Both the position numbers and the translations under genes were made by a program. The notes under the pieces were generated by a model. That model saw nothing but the letters and a program-made list of their open reading frames with translations. It searched no databases and was not told where the DNA came from. Below are positions 55,581 through 64,000 of a stretch of DNA of 64,000 nt, piece by piece. This DNA is from Streptomyces sp. HUAS MG91 (GTDB lineage Bacteria > Actinomycetota > Actinomycetes > Streptomycetales > Streptomycetaceae): positions 7,626,001 to 7,690,000 of the forward strand of contig NZ_CP159534.1 of the NCBI RefSeq assembly GCF_040529335.1, in the 5' to 3' direction. Within the stretch, counting starts at the first letter, position 1. Each line of letters starts with the position of its first letter.

Positions 55581-56810
55581 GTGCGCGCACGGATCAGGAC
55601 CAGAACCTACGTCACGGCCCTCGGCATATCGGCGGCCCTGCTGCTCGCCGGATGCTCCGGGGACGGAGCGAAGAACGCGGCCGACGGGAAGGGCGAGCTG
55701 TTCCTCCAGCCCGTCGCCGCCCAGGGCCCCGACCCCTTCACCGACTCCACCGCCACCTCGGACGCGAGCAACCCGCCCGTCACCCGAACGCCGCAACCCG
55801 CACCGACCGGCACCCCCTCGGCCACCCAGCAGGGCGCCCGCGAGATCTCCGGCGCCACCCCCGGCCTCTACGGCGGCACCCATGCCCTGGGCAGCTGCGA
55901 CGTCGAGAAGCAGGTCCGCTTCCTCACCTCCGACCAGGCCAAGGCCGGCGCGTTCGCCGAGGCCGCCGGGGTCTCCACGGCCGACATCCCGGGCTTCCTG
56001 CGCGGGCTCACCCCGGTCGTGCTGCGCGCCGACACCCGGGTCACCAACCACGGCTACCGGGACGGCCGCGCCACCACGTTCCAGTCCGTGCTCCAGTCCG
56101 GCACCGCCGTCCTGGTCGACGGACGCGGCACGCCGCGCGTGCGCTGCGCCTGCGGCAACCCGCTCAAGCAGCCCGTCGCCCTCAGCGGCAGCCCCAGCCG
56201 CCAGGGCAAGGCGTGGAACGGCTACGAGCCGACCAAGGTCGTCGTCGTGACCCCGGCGCCGACGGTCATCCAGAACATCACCATCGTCAACGTCGTCAAC
56301 AACACCTGGATCGAGCGGAAGACCGGCGACGACGGGCACAAGGACCGGGTCGTCCCCGCGCCCACCCCGACGCCCACACCCCCGCCGAGCGGCACGCCGA
56401 CGACGCCCCCGACCCCGACGCCGAGCACCACGTCACCGAGCGCGAGCGACTCGACGTCCGAGAGCGCCACCGACACCGGCACGCCGAGCGAGACCACCTC
56501 CAGCACCGCCTGCCCCACGGCCACCGCGACCGACAGCCCGTCGCCGTCCCCCTGGCCGTCCGGCTGCCCCACGCCCACCCCGGAGTCCTCGCAGCCCAGC
56601 AGCTCCGGCACGGACGTGTCACCGGAGGACTCCAGCGACGTACCCACCAGCGACACCCCGAGCTTCGACGAGCCGTCCGACACCGGCGGGGACACGGCGG
56701 GCACCGGCACGACGGACGAGGGCACCGGCCCCGGCACGGTCCCCGACACCCCCGACCGGTCCGACGGCGGCGGCCTGGTCCCGGACGCCTCGGACGGCAC
56801 CTCCCCGTGA
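55581..56810 (+). CDS. DUF6777 lipoprotein with long Pro/Thr/Ser tail
   Basis: 409-aa exported lipoprotein. Signal and lipobox LLAGC (Cys 24) come first. A globular DUF6777-type domain (about residues 85-235) begins at GATPGLYGGTHALGSCDVEK and includes CACGNPLKQPV, with Cys that could form disulfides. The last 150 residues are Pro/Thr/Ser then Asp/Gly-rich, an extended stalk across the wall. GTG 55581 after GGGAGAG is preferred; TTG/GTG at 55557-55560 are alternatives. Function unknown; the domain is common in actinomycetes. Confidence 0.8.
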   Translation: MRARIRTRTYVTALGISAALLLAGCSGDGAKNAADGKGELFLQPVAAQGPDPFTDSTATSDASNPPVTRTPQPAPTGTPSATQQGAREISGATPGLYGGTHALGSCDVEKQVRFLTSDQAKAGAFAEAAGVSTADIPGFLRGLTPVVLRADTRVTNHGYRDGRATTFQSVLQSGTAVLVDGRGTPRVRCACGNPLKQPVALSGSPSRQGKAWNGYEPTKVVVVTPAPTVIQNITIVNVVNNTWIERKTGDDGHKDRVVPAPTPTPTPPPSGTPTTPPTPTPSTTSPSASDSTSESATDTGTPSETTSSTACPTATATDSPSPSPWPSGCPTPTPESSQPSSSGTDVSPEDSSDVPTSDTPSFDEPSDTGGDTAGTGTTDEGTGPGTVPDTPDRSDGGGLVPDASDGTSP

Positions 56811-56857
56811 CGCTGCGCAGACGTGCGGCCCCCCGGACCTGCGCATAGCGTGGCGTC

Positions 56858-58963
56858 ATGGACGCGGACAGCGGGGGCGGCGAGGAGCCGGGGAGCTCCC
56901 TGGGCGGGGAGCCCCCCGGGGACGACTCGCCGATCGGCTTCCTGGAGGCCTACGGGCGCGGTCTGCGCATGGGCAGCTTCGAGTGGGACCTGGCCAGCGG
57001 CCTGATGCACATGGACAGCAACGCCCACGACGTGTTCGACCTGCTGCCGCAGGAGTACGACGGGCACCCCGAGAGCCTCGGGACGCGCGTCCCGCGCGGC
57101 GACGCGGGCCGCCTCGACGCGATCGTCTCGCAGGCGCTGAAGAGCGGCGAGGAGAACTACGGCGCCTACTTCCGCATCCGCACCCGCGACGGCGCGCTGC
57201 GCTGGACCCACACCCGCGGCTACATCCGGCGCGACGACCACGGCCACCCGCGCCGCATCGTCGGCATCGTGCGCGACGCCACCGACGAGCTGAACGACGC
57301 CACCGTCCAGCACGAGCGCGCCGTCCGCGCGGCCGCCCGGCGCCGCGAGACCAGCGTCGTGCAGAACACCACCGCCGCCCTCGCGCACGCCCGGACCGTC
57401 CGCGACGTCATCGACGTGCTGCGCGAGACCCACGGCATCGAGCACCTGGGCGCCACCAGCTTCGTCATGGGGCTGGTGCGCGCGGGCCGGATCCACCTCG
57501 TCGCCGAGGGACCGCGCGGCAGCTTCGTGCCGGGCACCCACGTCACCCGCGTCGACGACCCGTACCCGATGAGCGAGGTCGTGCGCACCCTCACCCCCCG
57601 GTTCATCGAGTCGCCGGAGGACTTCGCGGCCTCGTACCCGGTGCTGTGGCCGCACATCACCCACCTCGGCATCCGCTCCGCCGCCTACCTGCCGCTCATC
57701 GCGCAGGCCCGCCCCATCGGCGTCGTCGGCCTCCTCTACCACGACCGCAAGGGCTTCTCCGAGTCCGAGCGCAACGTCCTCGTCGCCCTCGGCAGCTCCA
57801 TCGCGCAGAGCCTCCAGCGCGCCATGTTCTACGAGCAGGAGAAGGACCTCGCCCAGGGGCTCCAGCAGGCCATGCTGCCCCGCACCATCCCCGACGTGCC
57901 CGGCGCCGACATCGCCGTCCGCTACCGCTCCGCGTCCCTCGGCCGGGATGTCGGCGGCGACTGGTACGACGTGATACCCCTGCCCGGCGGCCGGGTCGGC
58001 GCCGTCATCGGGGACGTCCAGGGCCACGACACGCACGCCGCCGCCGTCATGGGACAGCTGCGCATCGTGCTGCGCGCGTACGCCGCCGAGGGCCACACCC
58101 CGGCGACCGTCATGGCCCGCGCCTCCGTCTTCCTCCACGAACTCGACACCGAACGCTTCGCGACCTGCCTGTACGCGGAGGCCGACCTGTCCACCGGCGT
58201 CGTGCAGTTCGTGCGCGCGGGCCACCTCGACCCGCTGCTGCGCCGCACCGACGGCATGTGCCGCAAGGTGCCTGTCGAGGGCGGCCTCCCGCTGGGCCTG
58301 TCCGCCGAGTTCGGGCGGCTCGAATACCCGGTCACGACCGTCGAGCTGGACCCGGGCGAAACCCTGCTGCTGTGCACCGACGGCCTCGTCGAACAGCCCG
58401 GCACCGACCTCGACGACGGGATGCAGGCCCTCTCCACGCTCATCGGCAACGGCCCCGCCGACATCGACCGGCTCGCCGACCGGCTGTGCGGCACGGTCGA
58501 CGAACGCGGCGGCGACGACGACGTGGCGCTCCTGCTGCTGCGCCGCCGCGGCGCGGGCGCGGCCCGCAGCGGCGGCCGGCTCACCGAGCACGTGCCGCCC
58601 GGCGACCCCGACGCCCTCGCCGCCGCCCGGCACATGATCCGCGCCGCCGTCCGCGCCTGGGGCGCGGCCGAACGCACCGACGAGATCGAACTCGTCGCCG
58701 ACGAACTCGTCACCAACGCCCTCATGCACACCGAGGGCCCCGCCGTCGTCACCCTGCGCGTCCTGACCGGCACCGACCGGCGGCTCAGGGTCGACGTCGA
58801 GGACACCTCCAGCGCGCTGCCGCGCCGCCGGGAAGCGGGGGAGGACGGGGTCTCGGGACGCGGTCTGCTCCTCGTCGACCGGCTCGCCGACGTGTGGGGC
58901 GTCGAGGCGCGCGGCGGCGGCAAGTGCGTGTGGTGCGAGTTCGTGGTGCCCGCCCGCGGCTGA
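56858..58963 (+). CDS. PAS-GAF-PP2C (SpoIIE)-HATPase regulatory phosphatase
   Basis: 701-aa soluble signalling protein. A PAS domain spans about residues 32-150 (MGSFEWDLASGLMHMD to GIVRDATDE), a GAF domain about 165-330, a SpoIIE/PP2C phosphatase about 350-560 with metal Asp residues in VGGDWYDVI and GDVQGHD, and an anti-sigma-like HATPase domain about 580-700 (ELVADELVTNALMHT). Such proteins dephosphorylate anti-anti-sigma factors and can also bind sigma/anti-sigma partners, linking sensed cues to sigma-factor control. The Fpg-like gene follows 15 bases later, probably co-transcribed. Confidence 0.92.
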   Translation: MDADSGGGEEPGSSLGGEPPGDDSPIGFLEAYGRGLRMGSFEWDLASGLMHMDSNAHDVFDLLPQEYDGHPESLGTRVPRGDAGRLDAIVSQALKSGEENYGAYFRIRTRDGALRWTHTRGYIRRDDHGHPRRIVGIVRDATDELNDATVQHERAVRAAARRRETSVVQNTTAALAHARTVRDVIDVLRETHGIEHLGATSFVMGLVRAGRIHLVAEGPRGSFVPGTHVTRVDDPYPMSEVVRTLTPRFIESPEDFAASYPVLWPHITHLGIRSAAYLPLIAQARPIGVVGLLYHDRKGFSESERNVLVALGSSIAQSLQRAMFYEQEKDLAQGLQQAMLPRTIPDVPGADIAVRYRSASLGRDVGGDWYDVIPLPGGRVGAVIGDVQGHDTHAAAVMGQLRIVLRAYAAEGHTPATVMARASVFLHELDTERFATCLYAEADLSTGVVQFVRAGHLDPLLRRTDGMCRKVPVEGGLPLGLSAEFGRLEYPVTTVELDPGETLLLCTDGLVEQPGTDLDDGMQALSTLIGNGPADIDRLADRLCGTVDERGGDDDVALLLLRRRGAGAARSGGRLTEHVPPGDPDALAAARHMIRAAVRAWGAAERTDEIELVADELVTNALMHTEGPAVVTLRVLTGTDRRLRVDVEDTSSALPRRREAGEDGVSGRGLLLVDRLADVWGVEARGGGKCVWCEFVVPARG

Positions 58964-58978
58964 CAGGAGGAGGACCCC

Positions 58979-59839
58979 ATGCCGGAACTGCCCGAGGTCG
59001 AAGCGCTGAAGGACTTCCTCGCCGACCATCTGACGGGACGCGAGATCGTCCGCGTGCTGCCCGTCGCGATCAGCGTCCTGAAGACCTACGACCCGCCGCT
59101 CACCGCCCTCCAGGGCCGCACGGTCACCGCCGTCGCCCGGCACGGCAAGTTCCTCGACATCGACGCCGACGGACTGCACCTCGTCACCCACCTGGCCCGG
59201 GCGGGCTGGCTCCAGTGGAAGGACCGGCTGCCCGACGGCCCGCCGAAACCCGGCAAGGGCCCGCTCGCGCTGCGCGTCGCCCTCGCCACGGGGGAGGGCT
59301 TCGACCTCACCGAGGCCGGCACCACCAAGAAGCTCGCGGTGTACGTCGTCCACGACCCCGGCGACGTCCCGGGCATCGCCCGCCTCGGCCCCGACCCGCT
59401 CGCCGACACCTTCGACGAGAAGACCTTCGCCGCGCTCCTCGACGGTGAACGGCGCCAGATCAAAGGGGTGTTGAGGGACCAGAAGGTGATCGCGGGCGTG
59501 GGGAACGCCTACAGTGACGAAGCCCTGCACGCGGCCAAAATGTCCCCGTTCAAGCTGGCCGCCACCCTCACACCCGACGACGTGCACACCCTCTACGAGG
59601 CGCTGCGCACCACCCTCACGGAGGCCGTCGAGCGCTCGCGCGGGGTCGCCGCCGGCCGGCTCAAGGCCGAGAAGAAGAGCGGCCTGCGGGTGCACGGCCG
59701 CACCGGCGAGCCGTGCCCCGTGTGCGGCGACATCATCCGCGAAGTCAGCTTCAGCGACAGCTCGTTGCAGTACTGCCCCACCTGCCAGACGGGCGGCAAG
59801 CCGCTGGCCGACCGCAGGATGTCCCGGCTGCTGAAGTGA
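58979..59839 (+). CDS. Fpg/Nei family DNA glycosylase/AP lyase
   Basis: 286-aa base-excision repair enzyme. It starts MPELPEVEAL, where P1 (after Met removal) and E2 are the catalytic residues. The helix-two-turn-helix IAGVGNAYSDEALHAAKMSP (about residues 177-196) and a zinc finger with C246, C249, C266 and C269 are complete. It removes oxidised bases and nicks the strand. The K-rich DNA-binding loop is present. Distinction between Fpg and Nei substrate sets cannot be made here. Likely in one unit with the upstream phosphatase gene; AGGAGGA lies before the ATG. Confidence 0.93.
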   Translation: MPELPEVEALKDFLADHLTGREIVRVLPVAISVLKTYDPPLTALQGRTVTAVARHGKFLDIDADGLHLVTHLARAGWLQWKDRLPDGPPKPGKGPLALRVALATGEGFDLTEAGTTKKLAVYVVHDPGDVPGIARLGPDPLADTFDEKTFAALLDGERRQIKGVLRDQKVIAGVGNAYSDEALHAAKMSPFKLAATLTPDDVHTLYEALRTTLTEAVERSRGVAAGRLKAEKKSGLRVHGRTGEPCPVCGDIIREVSFSDSSLQYCPTCQTGGKPLADRRMSRLLK

Positions 59840-59842
59840 GCG

Positions 59843-60502
59843 TCACGGCGACGACACCGGCAGCGACAGCAGCCGTCCGCCGCCGACCGCCCGCACCTCG
59901 AACCGCGCGATGGCGTCCGGCCGCTGCGCCGCCCCGCCCGTCACCGACACCCGGTCCGTGCCGCCGCCGTGCACCGCCCAGCTCGCCACCGTCTGCTCCG
60001 ACCCGTCCCGCCCCACCGCTACCAGCCGGCACACCCGCGGCCCGCCCGGATCACGGACGTCCAGGTCGACCTGGCTGCCCCAGCCGCGCCCGTCCGCGGT
60101 GAGCCGGGCCGTCACCCCGGACACCGTGTCGCGTCCGCGCAGCGCGAGCGCGTCCCCGCCCACGACCGGATGCCGCAGCGCGGCGCCCGCCCCGGCCGCC
60201 GCCAGCAGCGCCAGTGCGGCGAGCGCCGCCCACGCCCGCCGGCGCCCGGCCCGGTGCAGCGCGCCCAGCCGCTCCACGGCCCGCTCCACGAGCGACGACG
60301 CGGGCCGCGCGCACCACTCCACGCACGACGGAGTCGCCTGCGCGTACATCGCCAACAGGCCCGTGGTGGGACGCAGTTCACCGATGTACGCCGTGCACGC
60401 GGCGCAGTCCGCCAGATGGTCCTCGAAGCGGAACAGGTCCGCCGGGTCGAGAACCCCCAGGGCGTAGGCGCCCGCGTCGCGATGCCGTTCCAGGGACCCC
60501 AT
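59843..60502 (-). CDS. Zinc-finger anti-sigma-like membrane protein
   Basis: 219-aa protein. The cytoplasmic N-terminus has the zinc-finger anti-sigma motif H-x3-C-x2-C in FEDHLADCAACTAY (about residues 29-42), after HRDAGAYALGVLDP. One helix (WAALAALALLAAAGAGAAL, about 92-110) crosses the membrane, and the exported C-terminal part is beta-rich. No ECF sigma gene is adjacent, so its partner is elsewhere or it has another role. GGAGG precedes ATG 60502. Divergent from the LytTR regulator and convergent with the glycosylase three bases away. Confidence 0.85.
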   Translation of the reverse strand: MGSLERHRDAGAYALGVLDPADLFRFEDHLADCAACTAYIGELRPTTGLLAMYAQATPSCVEWCARPASSLVERAVERLGALHRAGRRRAWAALAALALLAAAGAGAALRHPVVGGDALALRGRDTVSGVTARLTADGRGWGSQVDLDVRDPGGPRVCRLVAVGRDGSEQTVASWAVHGGGTDRVSVTGGAAQRPDAIARFEVRAVGGGRLLSLPVSSP

Positions 60503-60582
60503 TGCGTTCCTCCCGCTCTCGACCACCGGTACGCACGGGGCAGCCGATTCATTCAAGCGACCGCGCGATTACACTCCGCCGC

Positions 60583-61332
60583 ATGCTGCGCGTACTGGCC
60601 GTCGACGACGAGGAACCCGCCCTCGCCGAACTCCTCTACCTCCTGCGCGCGGACCCTCGCGTGCACAGCGCCGAGGGCGCCACCGACGCCACCGAGGCGC
60701 TGCGCCGCATCGGCCGCGCCCTGGAGGAGGGCCCCGGCGGCGACGGCGCCGTCGACGTGCTCTTCCTCGACATCCAGATGGCCGGTCTGACGGGCCTCGA
60801 CGTGGCGCGCCTCCTCGCCGGGTTCGCCCGCCCGCCGCTGGTCGTCTTCGTCACCGCGCACGAGGACTTCGCCGTCCAGGCCTTCGAACTCAAGGCCGTC
60901 GACTACCTCCTCAAACCGGTGCGCCGCGAACGCCTCGCCGAAGCCGTCGGAAGGGTCGCCGAACGGGTCCGGCTCGCCCCGCCCCCGGCCACCGTCGCCG
61001 ACCGGATCCCCGTCGAACTCGGCGGCGTGACCCGCATGCTGGCGGTCGCCGACATCACCTATGCCGAGGCGCAGGGCGACTACGCCCGCCTGCACACCGC
61101 GGACGGCGCCAGCCACCTCGTCCGCGTCCCGCTGACCACCCTGGAGGAGCGCTGGCAGCCCCTCGGCTTCGTCCGCGTCCACCGCAGCCATCTCGTCGCC
61201 CTGCACCGCATCGACGAACTCCGCCTCGACGGCGCCGGGATGACCGTGCGCGTCGGCACCGCGCAGATCGCCGTCAGCCGCCGTCACACGGGCCGGGTGC
61301 GGGAGCTGCTGATGCGCCGCTCCGGCGGCTGA
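60583..61332 (+). CDS. LytTR-family response regulator
   Basis: 249-aa two-component regulator. The receiver (residues 1-120) has acidic DDEE at 8-11, the phosphoryl Asp in VLFLDIQMAG (about residue 64), and Lys in DYLLKPV. The LytTR DNA-binding domain covers about 145-245 (AEAQGDYARLHT, VHRSHLVAL). The matching LytS-like kinase begins at 63335, with a small membrane protein and a symporter between, so all four are probably one regulatory-transport unit. ATG 60583 has no strong ribosome site. Confidence 0.92.
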   Translation: MLRVLAVDDEEPALAELLYLLRADPRVHSAEGATDATEALRRIGRALEEGPGGDGAVDVLFLDIQMAGLTGLDVARLLAGFARPPLVVFVTAHEDFAVQAFELKAVDYLLKPVRRERLAEAVGRVAERVRLAPPPATVADRIPVELGGVTRMLAVADITYAEAQGDYARLHTADGASHLVRVPLTTLEERWQPLGFVRVHRSHLVALHRIDELRLDGAGMTVRVGTAQIAVSRRHTGRVRELLMRRSGG

Positions 61333-61377
61333 CCAGCCCCCTTCCTCAGACACGCCATCGATGCCTACACTCCGCCC

Positions 61378-61755
61378 GTGTCCGAACCACGACGTGAGGT
61401 GGTGACCGGCGAGCCGCGCACCGCGCACGGCGCGACCGGTCCGCCCGGCCTGCGCACCCAGTGGGAGATCGACGAGCAGACGACGCTCGGCGCCGCGTAC
61501 GTCCGCTCCCTCATGCGCAGCCAACTGCGCGCGGGCATCACCGCGTTCGTCGTCCTGGCCGCCCCGGTGGCGATCCTCCCGCTCTTCTTCGGCGCCCTGC
61601 GCAACGCGGCCGTCGAATGGCTCGTCCTCGGCTTCGGCTGCTATCCGTTCCTGGTTCTCATCGCCTGGTGGTACGTCCGCAGGGCCGAGCGCAACGAACG
61701 GGACTTCGCCGCCCTCGTCCGCGGCCGGGACACCACCGACCCCGGAGCACCGTGA
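61378..61755 (+). CDS. Small membrane protein (DUF485-like) paired with symporter
   Basis: 125-aa protein with two hydrophobic helices (about residues 54-75 and 80-100) after a 50-residue hydrophilic start, and a charged cytoplasmic end. Size, helix layout and position directly before an acetate-type symporter match DUF485/YjcH proteins, though the sequence is diverged. It overlaps the symporter start by four bases (GTGA). It probably assists assembly or activity of the symporter. Confidence 0.72.
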   Translation: MSEPRREVVTGEPRTAHGATGPPGLRTQWEIDEQTTLGAAYVRSLMRSQLRAGITAFVVLAAPVAILPLFFGALRNAAVEWLVLGFGCYPFLVLIAWWYVRRAERNERDFAALVRGRDTTDPGAP

Positions 61756-63338
61756 ACGAGGCGTACGCGATCCCCGCGGTGGCCGTCGTCGTCCTCGCCA
61801 CCGTCCTCATCGGCGGCTTCGGCCTGCGCATCTCCCGCACCACGTCCGACTTCTACGTGGCCTCGCGCACCGTCGGCCCCCGGCTCAACGCCGCCGCGAT
61901 CAGCGGCGAGTACCTGTCCGCGGCCTCCTTCCTCGGTGTCGCGGGCCTGGTCCTGGTGCACGGCCCGGACATGCTCTGGTACCCGGTCGGCTACACGGCG
62001 GGCCATCTGGTGCTGCTGGTCTTCGTCGCGGCCCCGCTGCGCCGCTCGGGCGCGTACACCCTCCCCGACTTCGCCGAAGGACGCCTGGAGTCCCGCCAGG
62101 TGCGCCGCGTGGTGAGCATGTTCGTCGTCGGCGCGGGCTGGCTCTATCTCGTGCCCCAGCTCCAGGGGGCCGGTCTGACGCTGCAGATCCTCACCGGGGC
62201 GCCCCGCTGGTTCGGCGCCGCTCTGGTGGCGGCCGTCGTGGTCCTGGCCGTCGCCGCCGGCGGCATGCGCTCCATCACCTTCGTGCAGGCCTTCCAGTAC
62301 TGGCTGAAGCTGACGGCACTGCTGGTGCCCGTCTTCTTCCTACTCCTCGCCTGGCGCGGGCAGGGCGGCCAGCCCCCGGCACCGACCCCCGCGGAGCTGC
62401 CCACGGCCGGCGCGGGCGCCGGGCAGCCCCTCGCCACCAGCCGCGCCGACCACCCGCTCTACGCCACGTACGGCCTGATCGTCGCGACGTTCCTCGGCAC
62501 CATGGGCCTCCCGCACGTCGTGGTCCGCTTCTACACGAGCCCGCACGGCCGCGCCGCCCGCCGCACGACGGTCGTGGTCCTGGCCCTCATCGGCGCCTTC
62601 TACCTGCTGCCCCCGCTCTACGGCTGGCTCGGCCGCCTCTACGTCCCCGAACTCACCACCGCCCAGGACGCGGACGCCACCGTGCTGCTGCTGCCGGGGC
62701 GGATGATCGACGGGGTCGCGGGGGACCTGCTCGGCGCGCTGGTGGCGGGCGGCGCCTTCGCCGCGTTCCTGTCCACCGCGTCGGGCCTGACCATGGCCGT
62801 GGCCGGCGTGGTCAGCCAGGACGTGCTGCCCACCCGGGGCGTGCGCCACTTCCGGCTCGGCGTGGTCCTGGCCATGGCGGTGGCCCTGGGCGGCGCCCTC
62901 CTCGTCGACGGGGTCCCGGTCGCGGACGCCGTCGGCATGGCCTTCGCGGTCTCGGCGTCGTCCTTCTGCCCCCTGCTGGTCCTCGGCATCTGGTGGCGCC
63001 GCCTGACCCCGCCCGGCGCCCTGGCCGGCCTGTTCCTGGGCGGCGGCTCGGCCCTCCTGGCCGTCACCCTCACGGTCTTCGGCGCGGCCACCTCGGGCTG
63101 GCTCCACACCCTCCTCGCCTGGCCCGCGGTCTGGTCGGTCCCGGTCGGCTTCCTCGCCATGATCCTGGTCTCCCTGGCCACCCCGTCCACGATCCTCCCG
63201 CACACCACGGCGACGATGACCCGCCTCCACCTCCCGGAATCCCTGAAGCCCTACGGCACACTCCCGTCCCGCGAGCATCAGGGGCAGCCACCACGCGACG
63301 CGACGGCCCCCAGGACGGCGAGAGGCGACGAGCAGTGA
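61752..63338 (+). CDS. Sodium:solute symporter (ActP/acetate-type)
   Basis: 528-aa SSS-family transporter with about 13 helices. The region RTVGPRLNAAAISGEYLSAASFLG (split here as RTVGPRLNAAAISGEY and LSAASFLGVAGL, about residues 37-63) is the cation/acetate symporter signature, and FLGTMGLPHVVVRFYTSP (about 249-266) is the conserved transmembrane motif. It probably imports acetate, pyruvate or propionate with Na+ or H+. Located between a LytTR regulator and LytS-like kinase, so it may be part of the signal input or the regulated output. Confidence 0.9.
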   Translation: MNEAYAIPAVAVVVLATVLIGGFGLRISRTTSDFYVASRTVGPRLNAAAISGEYLSAASFLGVAGLVLVHGPDMLWYPVGYTAGHLVLLVFVAAPLRRSGAYTLPDFAEGRLESRQVRRVVSMFVVGAGWLYLVPQLQGAGLTLQILTGAPRWFGAALVAAVVVLAVAAGGMRSITFVQAFQYWLKLTALLVPVFFLLLAWRGQGGQPPAPTPAELPTAGAGAGQPLATSRADHPLYATYGLIVATFLGTMGLPHVVVRFYTSPHGRAARRTTVVVLALIGAFYLLPPLYGWLGRLYVPELTTAQDADATVLLLPGRMIDGVAGDLLGALVAGGAFAAFLSTASGLTMAVAGVVSQDVLPTRGVRHFRLGVVLAMAVALGGALLVDGVPVADAVGMAFAVSASSFCPLLVLGIWWRRLTPPGALAGLFLGGGSALLAVTLTVFGAATSGWLHTLLAWPAVWSVPVGFLAMILVSLATPSTILPHTTATMTRLHLPESLKPYGTLPSREHQGQPPRDATAPRTARGDEQ

Positions 63339-64000
63339 CAGCCACCGGCACGGTCACGGCGACCCTCCTCGCCCTCTGCCCGATCCTCCTGGGCGCGGGC
63401 TTCCTCCTGGGCCGCAGAACGGCCCACCCCACGGGCCGCAGCGACGTGGGCACCCCCGTGGAGCGCGCCACCTTCGAAACCCTCCACACCGCGTCGCTCG
63501 CCGCCCCGGCACTGCGCGCGGGCCTCACCGAGGACACGGCCCGCAAGTCGGCCCGCCGCCTGCGCAGCCTCCTCGGCACCGAGGCCCTGGCCCTGACCAA
63601 CCGCTCCACGGTCCTCGCCTGGGACGGCACGTCCGAACACCCGCACGCCAAGCACGTCATGCCGCAGCTGGAGCCCCTGCTCGCCGGCGGCCGCACCGTC
63701 GCCTTCGACTGCGGCTGCGACACGCTCGACTGCCCGCTGCGCTGGGCCGTCGCGGCCCCGGTGGTGGCCGACGGCCGCGTCCGGGGTGCCGTCGTCGCCT
63801 ACGCGCCCCGCGAGTCCGCCGTCCTGGCCCGCGCCACGGACGAGGTGGCCCGCTGGGTCTCGGTCCAGCTCGAACTCGCCGAACTCGACCGCTCCCGCAC
63901 CCGCCTGATCGAGGCGGAGATCAAGGCCCTGCGCGCGCAGATCTCGCCCCACTTCATCTTCAACTCCCTGGCGGCGATCGCGTCCTTCGTCCGCACCGAC
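63335..64000 (+). CDS. LytS-like sensor histidine kinase (truncated by window end)
   Basis: At least 222 residues; the gene continues past 64000. GTG 63335 overlaps the symporter stop. An N-terminal membrane helix (TLLALCPILLGAGFLLG) is followed by a GAF-like sensor segment with a Cys cluster FDCGCDTLDC (about residues 129-138), and by the phosphoacceptor box ISPHFIFNSLAAIASFVRTD, the LytS/YehU signature with its His. It should phosphorylate the LytTR regulator at 60583. The ATP-binding domain lies outside the window. Confidence 0.88.
   Translation, partial: MTATGTVTATLLALCPILLGAGFLLGRRTAHPTGRSDVGTPVERATFETLHTASLAAPALRAGLTEDTARKSARRLRSLLGTEALALTNRSTVLAWDGTSEHPHAKHVMPQLEPLLAGGRTVAFDCGCDTLDCPLRWAVAAPVVADGRVRGAVVAYAPRESAVLARATDEVARWVSVQLELAELDRSRTRLIEAEIKALRAQISPHFIFNSLAAIASFVRTD

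Noticed and set aside
56222..59695. 1157-aa minus-strand frame opposite the DUF6777, phosphatase and glycosylase genes
   Set aside because: Long only because of high GC; it crosses three well-supported genes on the other strand and has no motif.

Overview
The window reads as a chromosomal segment of a Streptomyces or very close relative. It has very high G+C with strong third-position GC, frequent GTG and TTG starts, many 4-bp ATGA/GTGA overlaps, and typical actinobacterial families: GlgA/GlgC, an Rpf cell-wall protein, an F420-type reductase, a SpoIIE-type phosphatase, DUF4142, DUF6777, and a SARP remnant. No rRNA, tRNA, CRISPR array, insertion sequence or phage gene was recognised.

Layout. 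1-5.7 kb: PIG-L deacetylase, a secreted GH2-AbfB glycosidase with a LacI-type operator, a broken universal stress gene, a GNAT protein, an Asp/Glu-racemase-like protein, a deazaflavin reductase and a proline-rich peptide. 5.7-13.4 kb: 6-phosphogluconate dehydrogenase, CE7 esterase, Rpf-LysM-M23 cell-wall enzyme, a DMT transporter, then glgA-glgC. 13.4-17.3 kb: a double Lrp-type regulator divergent from an M20 hydrolase-MFS pair. 17.3-17.75 kb: two decayed gene pieces lying tail to tail (SARP-like and DrrA-like).

17.8-31.5 kb is the most distinctive block. A four-gene importer has the order and sequence character of the E. coli galactofuranose system YtfQ-YtfR-YtfT-YjfF. It lies beside a LacI repressor, which is divergent from secreted glycosidases: GH2 with PA14, GH127 with a ricin-type lectin, and GH92 alpha-mannosidase. 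Near-identical palindromes stand in front of the importer, both GH2 genes and GH92. I infer one LacI regulon for furanoside/mannan breakdown and uptake; fungal-type galactomannan (alpha-mannan with beta-galactofuranose branches) fits best.

31.5-45 kb: WS/DGAT-like acyltransferase, ProC-like reductase, a zinc-ribbon SDR, HD protein, a lipoprotein-DsbA-CcdA set, DUF4142, a 57-aa peptide gene with its own strong terminator, a formylglycine-generating enzyme, and a TetR/APC permease/amidohydrolase locus. A long inverted repeat follows at 44.96-45.14 kb.

45.15-54.1 kb is an L-fucose oxidative catabolism locus: FadR-type regulator with repeated TGGTCCGACCA operators, an ABC importer, fuconate dehydratase, SDR, aldo/keto reductase, mutarotase and lactonase. 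Only the last cleavage enzyme is missing. 54-60.5 kb: LMF1-like membrane protein, DUF6777 lipoprotein, PAS-GAF-PP2C-HATPase phosphatase, Fpg/Nei glycosylase, zinc-finger anti-sigma-like protein. 60.6-64 kb: a LytTR response regulator, small membrane protein, acetate-type symporter and a LytS-like kinase that runs off the window.
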